The notes under the pieces were generated by a model. The model did no database searches and had not been told where the DNA came from. It saw only the letters and a list, made by a program, of their open reading frames with translations. The position numbers and the translations under genes were made by a program. From Mucilaginibacter sp. UBA5151 (lineage in GTDB: Bacteria; Bacteroidota; Bacteroidia; Sphingobacteriales; Sphingobacteriaceae), in NCBI GenBank assembly GCA_002413785.1, contig DHXR01000059.1, forward strand, positions 1 to 8,255: a stretch of 8,255 nt of DNA, in the 5' to 3' direction. This document shows positions 1-5,292 of this stretch, piece by piece (within the stretch, counting starts at the first letter, position 1; the number at the start of each line of letters is the position of its first letter).

Positions 1-171
1 GACCTCCGTTCCACCATTTACTGGAAGCCGGAAATAGTTATTGATAAAGACGGCAATGCTTGATTTGAATATTATAACGCGGATGGTACAGGCAATTATA
101 GGGTAACAGTTGAGGGTATTGATGAAAAAGGCAATATTGGCAGGCAGGTTTTTAGGTATAAGGTGGAGTGA
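1..171 (+). pseudogene. C-terminal end of a large secreted/outer-membrane-type protein, interrupted by an in-frame stop
   Basis: Frame 1 is open from the window edge and reads DLRSTIYWKPEIVIDKDGNA, then TGA at 61-63, then a further 35 protein-like codons ending VEGIDEKGNIGRQVFRYKVE and a TGA at 169-171. The DLRSTIYW start and the GTGNYRVTVEGID...GRQVFRYKVE end resemble, from memory, the extreme C-terminus of large Bacteroidota surface proteins annotated as TonB-plug or carboxypeptidase-regulatory-domain proteins. The reading frame stays convincing on both sides of the first TGA, so the internal stop looks like a point mutation (or a base error) that removes about 36 residues. There is no ATG start after it. 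The upstream part is outside the window, so it is unknown whether the gene is otherwise intact; a shortened protein could still be made. The exact family assignment is tentative. Confidence 0.55.
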
Positions 172-180
172 TTCATTATA

Positions 181-198
181 AAGGCATTGTTTTGCCTT
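181..198. terminator. Small hairpin between convergent genes, weak terminator candidate
   Basis: AAGGCA (181-186) and TGCCTT (193-198) form a 6-bp stem with a 6-nt loop in the gap between the rightward gene ending at 171 and leftward waaA ending at 279. There is no T-run after it on the + strand and only a short TTTATAAT-like stretch on the - strand. It is in the right place for a terminator of either gene but is weak by structure. Nothing else in 172-278 was recognised. Confidence 0.25.
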
Positions 199-278
199 CA
201 ATATCCGACATGGCAATAAAGTAATTAATACCCTGAATAACAGCGATATGTTTGTAACATGCTTAGCATTGGCTGCAC

Positions 279-1517
279 TCAATCACCTGTTACAATATGA
301 TTGACAATCAACTTGGTTGCCCCGGTATGCTCCTTCACATAAACCTGTATTTTTTTGGAGGCCGCATTATAAAATGCCTCATCATTTATTAAGGTATCGG
401 CAATGCCTTTTAATTGCATTTGGTTGCTGATGCTAAAACCGGCTTTTAAGGCCACCAGGTCATGAGCTTCTTTAAACTTTGCATAATTTGGCCCGAAAAT
501 AACCGGCAGGCCAAAAGCCGCAGCCTCAAGCGTATTGTGGATCCCCGCGCCAAAACCGCCGCCTATAAAAGCGATAGCACCATATTGATATAAGGACGAT
601 AACATGCCGATATTGTCGATAATGAGGGTTTGCTGAACTCCGGGTTGTGTCCCGATAGCTGTCGGGAGGTGAGTAGTGAGTAGTGAGTACCGTATGGTTG
701 AGTTTATTGGTAAAAGATTAATCAGCTTATTTATTTTTTCTTCGCTGATCTCATGCGGGGCGAAAATAAATTTCCATCCGGGGTGTTCTGTAACAAGGCT
801 GGCTACAAGCTTTTCATCCTCGGGCCAGGTGCTGCCGGCAATAAAAACTTTATGCCCGCTGCAAAATTCTGCTACATCCGGAACCGGTTTAGGCAGTTGC
901 GCATTGGCCCAAACCCTGTCGAAACGGGTATCGCCGCTGACGGCAACATTATTGATCCCGATGCCCTGCAACAATTGTTTTGAGCGTTCGTCCTGAACAA
1001 AAAAGTAACTTACAAAGCTTAAAATCTTACGGTGCAAACCGCCGTACCACTTAAAAAATATTTGTCCCGGCCTGAATATCCCCGAAATTACGTAAACGGG
1101 TATCCCGTGCTTGCGGGCCTCATTAAAAAAGTGGTACCAGTATTCGTATTTGGTAAATACGGCCATTTTGGGATTGATGGCATCAATAAATTCCCGTGCA
1201 TTTTTGGCGGTGTCGAGCGGGAGATAATAAACAAAATCAGCTAACGGCGTGTTCTTCCTTACCTCGTATCCCGATGGCGAAAAAAAGGTGATAACTATTT
1301 TATTTTCAGGGTAAATTCGCCGCATTTCTTCTAAAACCGGCCGCCCCTGTTCAAACTCGCCAAGTGAAGCAAAATGAAACCAAATACTATCCTCACAACA
1401 TACAAGCGCCTGCCTTTTACGACCATTCAGCCAAAGCTTAGCCTTTTTATTGAAAAGCGAAGCGAGCCAGATAGTCACAAAATATAAATGAACTCCGATA
1501 CTATAGAATAAAAGCAT
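279..1517 (-). CDS. waaA: 3-deoxy-D-manno-octulosonic acid (Kdo) transferase
   Basis: Transfers Kdo from CMP-Kdo to the lipid A precursor at the inner face of the cytoplasmic membrane, the first step of LPS core assembly. The 412-residue length fits the family. Visible parts are a hydrophobic N-terminal segment (residues 1-22) suited to membrane anchoring, the N-terminal transferase domain with FASLGEFEQG (E54 is the likely catalytic glutamate of the conserved G-E pair), and a GT-B C-terminal half with LIIDNIGMLSSLY, the glycine-rich FIGGGFGAGIHNTLEAA and FGLPVIFGPNY. The ATG at 1517 places the hydrophobic segment at the N-terminus as expected. The gene is divergent from ugd and converges on the fragment at 1-171. 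The odd feature is residues 277-290 in the linker between the two halves, which are encoded by an intergenic-type repeat rather than ordinary coding sequence (see the repeat at 650-689). Both catalytic halves appear intact, so the protein is probably functional. Confidence 0.93.
   Translation of the reverse strand: MLLFYSIGVHLYFVTIWLASLFNKKAKLWLNGRKRQALVCCEDSIWFHFASLGEFEQGRPVLEEMRRIYPENKIVITFFSPSGYEVRKNTPLADFVYYLPLDTAKNAREFIDAINPKMAVFTKYEYWYHFFNEARKHGIPVYVISGIFRPGQIFFKWYGGLHRKILSFVSYFFVQDERSKQLLQGIGINNVAVSGDTRFDRVWANAQLPKPVPDVAEFCSGHKVFIAGSTWPEDEKLVASLVTEHPGWKFIFAPHEISEEKINKLINLLPINSTIRYSLLTTHLPTAIGTQPGVQQTLIIDNIGMLSSLYQYGAIAFIGGGFGAGIHNTLEAAAFGLPVIFGPNYAKFKEAHDLVALKAGFSISNQMQLKGIADTLINDEAFYNAASKKIQVYVKEHTGATKLIVNHIVTGD
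650..689. repeat. Palindrome plus three 7-bp tandem repeats inside waaA
   Basis: Positions 650-667 (TCCCGATAGCTGTCGGGA) form an 18-bp palindrome with a single mismatched pair. After one base come three perfect copies of GTGAGTA (669-675, 676-682, 683-689). Both motifs look like the short repeats that Sphingobacteriaceae genomes carry between genes (recognition from memory). On the waaA strand the tandem part is read as YSLLTTH (residues 277-283) and the palindrome as LPTAIGT (284-290). Three 7-bp units make 21 nt, so the frame is kept; gain or loss of one unit would break it. Confidence 0.8.
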
Positions 1518-1584
1518 TTTAATAATGAATTGTTAACTTCGCAGCGCATAAATGTAGGCACAATAAATCAACTAAAATAAATTA
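1518..1584. promoter_or_regulatory. Divergent waaA/ugd intergenic region with weak promoter-like elements
   Basis: This 67-bp A+T-rich gap separates the divergent starts and must hold signals for both, unless ugd is transcribed otherwise. On the - strand TACATTTA (1556-1549) matches all but the last base of the Bacteroidota -7 consensus TAnnTTTG, and lies about 31 bp before the waaA ATG. No convincing -33 TTTG sits at the usual spacing. On the + strand TTG at 1530-1532 followed by TAAATGTA at 1549-1556 is a poorer match. No Shine-Dalgarno sequence is visible before ugd, as is usual in this phylum. Confidence 0.3.
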
Positions 1585-2895
1585 ATGAAAATTGCAGTAG
1601 TAGGAACAGGATATGTTGGTTTGGTAACGGGCACCTGTTTGGCAGAAACCGGCAATCAGGTAATATGCGTAGATATAAATGAACAAAAAGTAAAAATGAT
1701 GCAGGAGGGCCAGCTTCCAATCTACGAGCCCGGACTTGAATTACTTTTTTATCGTAATATTGTTCAAAAGCGCTTGCATTTTACCTCAAACCTGGCCGAT
1801 GCAATTGCAGAAGCTAAAATAATATTCCTCGCACTGCCGACGCCTCCGGGCGGAGATGGATCTGCCGACCTGAGTTATGTGCTGGGTGCAGCAAAAGACA
1901 TCGCCAAACTACTTACAGACTACAAAGTGGTTGTAACCAAATCAACCGTTCCGGTTGGTACTGCCGATAAGGTAACGGCTGTAATGAAAGCCAATACCGA
2001 AGTTGAGTTTGCGGTGGTATCCAATCCCGAATTTTTGAGAGAGGGCGTCGCGGTTGAAGACTTTATGAAACCCGACCGTGTAGTAGTTGGCACCATGGAT
2101 GACCGCGCACGGAAATTGCTGGCCGAATTGTATTCGCCTTATGTGCGCCAGGGTAACCCGGTTATCTTTATGGATGAACGCTCATCAGAATTAACAAAAT
2201 ATGCAGCCAACTCTTTCCTGGCGACAAAAATTTCCTTTATGAACGAGATCGCTAACCTGTGCGAACTGGTTGGCGCTGACGTTGATATGGTACGACGCGG
2301 AATTGGCGCCGACGAACGTATAGGAAGACGCTTTTTATTCTCAGGCATTGGATATGGCGGCAGTTGTTTTCCTAAGGATGTGCAGGCGCTGGCAAAATCA
2401 GCAGAGGAACATAAATACGATTTCAAAATATTGAATTCGGTAATGGAAGTTAACCAGATACAAAAGCATGTATTGGTTGAAAAAGTGAAAAATTACTTCA
2501 AAGGCGACTTGAAGGGTAAAAAGTTTGCTATATGGGGCCTGGCATTTAAGCCCGAAACTGATGACATCCGCGAAGCGCCTGCTTTATACATTATTGACGA
2601 CCTGTTAAATGCGGGCGCTACCGTTAGCGCATTTGACCCTGAAGCCATGAATAATGTGAAAAATTTACTCGGGGACAAAATAAACTATGCCGAAGACCAG
2701 TATGAAGCGCTGAAAGGGGCTGATGCATTGCTGATTGTTACAGAGTGGTCGGTTTTCAGGACCCCTGATTTTGATCAGATAAAGAATACGATGAAGAATA
2801 AAGTAATATTTGATGGTCGCAACCTTTACGACCTGGAAAGAATGATAGATAAAGGTTATTATTATAACAGTATAGGAAGGAAACTGATCAGCTAA
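1585..2895 (+). CDS. ugd: UDP-glucose 6-dehydrogenase
   Basis: Oxidises UDP-glucose to UDP-glucuronate with two NAD+ in the cytoplasm. The 436-residue length is typical. The N-terminal Rossmann domain opens with MKIAVVGTGYVGLVTG (GxGYVG dinucleotide-binding loop). The central domain has ELTKYAANSF, supplying K205 and N209, and the catalytic loop GYGGSCFPKD with nucleophile C261 and D265; these match the known active-site Lys, Asn, Cys and Asp of the family. The C-terminal UDP-binding domain has the typical GLAFKPETDDIREAP stretch. The gene leads the rightward operon, and its stop overlaps the next start in TAATG (2893-2897). That suggests translational coupling with the decarboxylase that uses its product. 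All key residues are present. Confidence 0.97.
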   Translation: MKIAVVGTGYVGLVTGTCLAETGNQVICVDINEQKVKMMQEGQLPIYEPGLELLFYRNIVQKRLHFTSNLADAIAEAKIIFLALPTPPGGDGSADLSYVLGAAKDIAKLLTDYKVVVTKSTVPVGTADKVTAVMKANTEVEFAVVSNPEFLREGVAVEDFMKPDRVVVGTMDDRARKLLAELYSPYVRQGNPVIFMDERSSELTKYAANSFLATKISFMNEIANLCELVGADVDMVRRGIGADERIGRRFLFSGIGYGGSCFPKDVQALAKSAEEHKYDFKILNSVMEVNQIQKHVLVEKVKNYFKGDLKGKKFAIWGLAFKPETDDIREAPALYIIDDLLNAGATVSAFDPEAMNNVKNLLGDKINYAEDQYEALKGADALLIVTEWSVFRTPDFDQIKNTMKNKVIFDGRNLYDLERMIDKGYYYNSIGRKLIS

Positions 2896-3881
2896 TGAAA
2901 GCCCGGAAAACAATATTGATCACCGGCGCAGCCGGGTTTTTAGGCTCGCATTTATGCGACAGGTTTATTAAAGAAGATTATCATGTTATCGGTATGGATA
3001 ACTTGATCACCGGCGACCTGCGGAATATTGAGCATTTGTTTAAACTGGAAAATTTTGAGTTTTATAACCATGATGTTTCCAAATTTGTGTACGTGCCGGG
3101 CGACTTGCATTATATCCTTCATTTTGCTTCGCCGGCAAGCCCCATCGATTATTTAAAGATCCCGATTCAAACCCTGAAAGTGGGATCTTTGGGTACACAT
3201 AATCTTTTGGGCCTGGCGCGGTCAAAAAAAGCAAGGATGCTGATCGCATCAACCTCCGAAGTTTACGGCGACCCGAGCGTTAACCCGCAACCCGAAGAAT
3301 ATTGGGGCAATGTTAACCCCGTGGGGCCGCGCGGGGTTTATGATGAAGCCAAACGTTTCCAGGAAGCCATAACTATGGCCTACCATACTTTTCACGGCCT
3401 GGAAACCCGTATCGCAAGGATATTTAACACGTATGGCCCCAGGATGCGCTTAAACGACGGCAGGGTTTTACCGGCATTTATTGGTCAGGCATTACGCGGC
3501 GAATCATTAACCATGTTTGGTGATGGCTCACAAACAAGGTCGTTTTGTTATGTGGATGACCTGGTAGAGGGTATTTACCGCCTGTTATTCAGCGATTACA
3601 CACAACCCATGAATATTGGCAACCCTGATGAAATAACTATCCGTCAGTTTGGTGAAGAGATCATTAAATTAACCGGCACTGATCAAAAGATGATCAGCCT
3701 GCCATTGCCTACCGACGATCCGAAACAGCGAAGGCCCGACATTACAAAAGCAAAAAGTATATTGGGATGGGAGCCTAAGGTCTCCAGAAGCGAAGGTTTA
3801 AAAATTACTTACGATTATTTTAAATCACTTCCCGAAAAGGAAATACAGCACAAAGATTTCACTTATTATAACAAACATTAA
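2895..3881 (+). CDS. uxs: UDP-glucuronate decarboxylase (UDP-xylose synthase)
   Basis: Extended short-chain dehydrogenase/reductase predicted to convert UDP-glucuronate to UDP-xylose through a UDP-4-keto intermediate. The NAD-binding loop is TGAAGFLGSH (G11, G14, G17). The catalytic set is T120 and E122 in STSEVYGD plus Y149 and K153 in YDEAK. RIFNTYGPRM (175-184) followed by the NDGRVLPAF region is characteristic of the UXS subgroup rather than of GalE or RmlB. The 328 residues fit the soluble bacterial form with no membrane segment. It sits directly after ugd, which makes its substrate, in a 1-nt TAATG overlap. Its own stop (3879-3881) also lies in a TAATG, but the ATG there starts only a nine-codon dead copy of the galE start; an insert now separates it from real galE. 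A related UDP-glucuronate-using SDR cannot be fully excluded. Confidence 0.92.
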   Translation: MKARKTILITGAAGFLGSHLCDRFIKEDYHVIGMDNLITGDLRNIEHLFKLENFEFYNHDVSKFVYVPGDLHYILHFASPASPIDYLKIPIQTLKVGSLGTHNLLGLARSKKARMLIASTSEVYGDPSVNPQPEEYWGNVNPVGPRGVYDEAKRFQEAITMAYHTFHGLETRIARIFNTYGPRMRLNDGRVLPAFIGQALRGESLTMFGDGSQTRSFCYVDDLVEGIYRLLFSDYTQPMNIGNPDEITIRQFGEEIIKLTGTDQKMISLPLPTDDPKQRRPDITKAKSILGWEPKVSRSEGLKITYDYFKSLPEKEIQHKDFTYYNKH

Positions 3882-3897
3882 TGGCAAAGATATTAGT
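3873..3897 (+). repeat. Left copy of the 25-bp direct repeat: uxs end plus truncated galE start
   Basis: This 25-bp segment matches 5268-5292 at 24 of 25 positions (G3889 against A5284). It covers the last codons and stop of uxs and the first codons of a galE-like reading frame: from the ATG at 3881, overlapping the uxs stop in TAATG, it reads MAKILV as in real galE, then diverges (GIR) and stops at TGA 3908-3910. It is best read as a galE start orphaned by insertion of the block to its right. Flanking bases on both sides of the two copies differ. Confidence 0.85.
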
Positions 3898-3919
3898 TGG
3901 CATAAGATGAAAATTACAG

Positions 3920-3967
3920 TTAAAAAAAAGCTAATTATTTTTTTAAATAGTTTAGTTATAACTAAAC
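3920..3967 (+). promoter_or_regulatory. Probable promoter/operator of the toxin-antitoxin-chaperone operon
   Basis: GTTTAGTTATAACTAAAC at 3950-3967 is a perfect 18-bp palindrome ending 4 bp before the toxin ATG. XRE-type antitoxins commonly bind such palindromes to repress their own operon, so this is a natural operator for the antitoxin at 4357-4770. Overlapping its left edge, TAGTTTAG (3948-3955) matches the Bacteroidota -7 consensus TAnnTTTG at five of six fixed bases. Upstream, TTAAAAAAA (3920-3928) and TTTTTTTAA (3938-3946) form a 9-bp A/T inverted repeat that could bend DNA or act as a weak hairpin. Its role is uncertain, and no clear -33 element is seen. Confidence 0.5.
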
Positions 3968-3971
3968 AGAA

Positions 3972-4382
3972 ATGAGTAAATTTGCGATTAAACCTATTGA
4001 GGCTATTGTTGGCAAAATAAAATTTTTCAAATTAGTTAAAGACGAGGTTTGTCAATACGATGATTTCTGTAAAGAAATAGAGAAAAATTCTAATTTAAAG
4101 TCTCAATTGGTAACTATCCATTCCCGGATGGATGATGTCGCAAATATTAGGAGGTTGCCGAAGACAAAGTTTAGAGATATTACGCCAGCGAAAGAAAAAA
4201 ATAAAGAATACGAAATCAAAACAAGCGATTTAAGGGTTTATCTTATTAAAGACGATGTTGGAAATATCGTCTTTATTGGCGGAAAAAAGAATTCACAGCC
4301 AGAAGACATTAAAAAATTCAGGTCACTTAAAAAAGCTTATTTAAATAAAAACGACAATGACAAGGGAAAAACTGCTAAATAG
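3972..4382 (+). CDS. RelE/HigB-like toxin (putative mRNA interferase) of a TAC module
   Basis: This 136-residue, lysine-rich protein has a C-terminal half typical of the RelE/HigB/Gp49-like toxin fold: LPKTKFRDI (62-70), YEIKTSDLRVYLIKD (80-94, R88), a strand GNIVFIGG (97-104), then KKNSQPEDI (105-113) and a last helix ending near Y123. In this family the pattern YElR..lRvyy...ivll.gf.Kk...Q...i is the core, and basic residues drive ribosome-dependent mRNA cleavage; activity here is inferred. No signal peptide or membrane segment is seen. The gene is first in the three-gene module, starts 4 bp after an 18-bp palindrome, and overlaps the antitoxin gene by 26 nt. Toxin-first order is typical of higBA rather than relBE loci. 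Its composition is markedly A+T-rich compared with uxs. An accessory host-inhibition role is likely, but its target cannot be read from sequence. Confidence 0.75.
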   Translation: MSKFAIKPIEAIVGKIKFFKLVKDEVCQYDDFCKEIEKNSNLKSQLVTIHSRMDDVANIRRLPKTKFRDITPAKEKNKEYEIKTSDLRVYLIKDDVGNIVFIGGKKNSQPEDIKKFRSLKKAYLNKNDNDKGKTAK

Positions 4383-4770
4383 TCCTGATTATTGGTTTGA
4401 ATATTCTCAAAATGAGTTATTTAGACAAGTTTACGATTTTATGGAACGTGAGCATATAAATCAAACCGAATTAGCATCCAAACTAAACGTCTCAAAGGGC
4501 TATATTTCTCAAATTTTAAACGGCAATTTTAACTATACTTTAAAAAAATTGATAGAAATATGCCTTTCAATTGGGATTGTGCCCCAAATAAAATACAACA
4601 AAATAGAAAACGTAATAAGAGAAGATGCTCAACTTAAAAATTACTACGAAAACTATTTTTTTGACCCCCAAAATAATATAATTAACATCCCTTTTTCAAC
4701 AGGAAAGGTTGTCACAAATTATAATTCTGAAGACACAAGGGAAATAAAAGACATCCTGTTAATGGCTTAA
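4357..4770 (+). CDS. XRE-family HTH antitoxin (HigA-like) with C-terminal tail
   Basis: Predicted antitoxin that neutralises the upstream RelE/HigB-like toxin and represses the operon. A classic Cro/C1 helix-turn-helix spans residues 36-56 (QTELASKLNVSKGYISQILN), within a domain running to about residue 76; the KKLIEICLSIGIVP stretch is the usual end of HigA-type domains. Residues 1-33 precede the HTH. Residues 80-137 form a tail (DAQLKNYYENYFFDPQNNI...EIKDILLMA) with aromatic and hydrophobic patches. In M. tuberculosis HigA a C-terminal extension is the chaperone-addiction region bound by the SecB-like protein, so this tail is the natural candidate here (inference). The ATG at 4357 lies inside the toxin gene. 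A later in-frame ATG at codon 29 would cut into the domain and is less likely. The stop overlaps the next start in TAATG. Confidence 0.82.
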   Translation: MTREKLLNSPDYWFEYSQNELFRQVYDFMEREHINQTELASKLNVSKGYISQILNGNFNYTLKKLIEICLSIGIVPQIKYNKIENVIREDAQLKNYYENYFFDPQNNIINIPFSTGKVVTNYNSEDTREIKDILLMA

Positions 4771-5234
4771 TGATGGAAAATAAAGGCTTACAGATTGATT
4801 TTAGGATAGTGCGGATTCTTGATTTAGGCTATTTTATTAACGAAACAGTTAATGTAAACCAAGATAATATAAAACTTGGCTATGGCATGGATTTTTCATT
4901 GGATGTGACACAAAACTGGATTGAATTTATAGTGAGTGTAGAATTTAAAGATGAAGAAACTGGCATCACTTTTTTATCCGGTAGTACATTAACAAGATTT
5001 TTCGTAAAAGATTTAAGCAACTTTATTGGTGAAAATAATTTAGCGCTGTTTCAGGATAATTCTGTTGAAACTTTATTTGGTATAGCATTTACCCACATGC
5101 GGGCAATGTTTTCAAAAAATATTGCCGGGAGTAAATTTGGTTGGATGATAGTCCCTGTAATTGATGCAAAAAAACTCTTTACCGACCTATTCAAAAATAC
5201 TCAAAAATCAAAAGAAGAACAATCAAAAAGTTGA
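4770..5234 (+). CDS. SecB-like chaperone of a toxin-antitoxin-chaperone module
   Basis: This 154-residue soluble protein is read as a SecB-fold chaperone. The N-terminal strand (LQIDFRIVRILDLGYF, 7-22) aligns with the SecB opening. A strand-rich middle follows (WIEFIVSVEFKDEETGITFLSG, about 50-71). At the end a helix (SVETLFGIAFTHMRAMFSKNI, about 98-118) is followed by GWMIVPVIDAKKLFTDLF (124-141), resembling the ARE..TSMVSRGTFP.LNLAPVNFDALF end of E. coli SecB. The charged tail KSKEEQSKS also recalls SecB. Similarity is at pattern level and weak, so the family call needs a profile search. Position is strong support: third gene after toxin and antitoxin, joined by TAATG, exactly as Rv1957 follows HigB-HigA in M. 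tuberculosis. The predicted role is to bind the antitoxin tail and let it fold and inhibit the toxin. A second ATG at 4773 is an alternative start. The gene ends 41 bp before galE. Confidence 0.65.
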   Translation: MMENKGLQIDFRIVRILDLGYFINETVNVNQDNIKLGYGMDFSLDVTQNWIEFIVSVEFKDEETGITFLSGSTLTRFFVKDLSNFIGENNLALFQDNSVETLFGIAFTHMRAMFSKNIAGSKFGWMIVPVIDAKKLFTDLFKNTQKSKEEQSKS

Positions 5235-5267
5235 TTTAATTTTATCCCAACTCATATACAATTACTT

Positions 5268-5292
5268 AAACATTAATGGCAAAAATATTAGT
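5268..5292 (+). repeat. Right copy of the 25-bp direct repeat, spanning the galE start
   Basis: This segment matches 3873-3897 at 24 of 25 positions. Here the ATG at 5276 opens intact galE (MAKILVTGG...). The TAA bases just before the ATG (5274-5276) no longer end any gene, because the SecB-like gene stops at 5234. They are the relic of the uxs stop, which supports the idea that uxs and galE were once joined by TAATG at this sequence. Confidence 0.85.

Larger units (their letters stand above)
3898..5267. mobile_element. Inserted A+T-rich toxin-antitoxin-chaperone block
   Basis: This 1370-bp block lies between the two 25-bp direct repeats and breaks what appears to have been a continuous uxs-galE operon. 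It is clearly richer in A+T than its surroundings: 4501-4560 has 10 G/C in 60, while 5641-5700 in galE has 33 in 60. It contains only three coupled genes (toxin, antitoxin, SecB-like) and their control region. I see no transposase, integrase or terminal inverted repeats, so the way it arrived is unknown. A long target duplication and an illegitimate or recombinase-assisted integration are both possible. Calling it a mobile cargo island is an inference from the repeat, the composition and the content. Confidence 0.6.

Noticed and set aside
676..1244. Rightward open frames inside the waaA region
   Set aside because: They overlap waaA on the opposite strand, show no recognisable motif, and waaA has clear family motifs over the whole span.
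2139..3252. Leftward open frames within ugd and uxs
   Set aside because: They are antisense shadows of strongly supported enzymes, with no protein-family features.
3881..3910. Short frame MAKILVGIR as a real small gene
   Set aside because: Its first six codons copy the galE start and it then stops at once; it is explained by the 25-bp duplication.
3898..5267. The A+T-rich block as an insertion sequence
   Set aside because: No transposase and no terminal inverted repeats are visible; all three frames fit a toxin-antitoxin-chaperone module.
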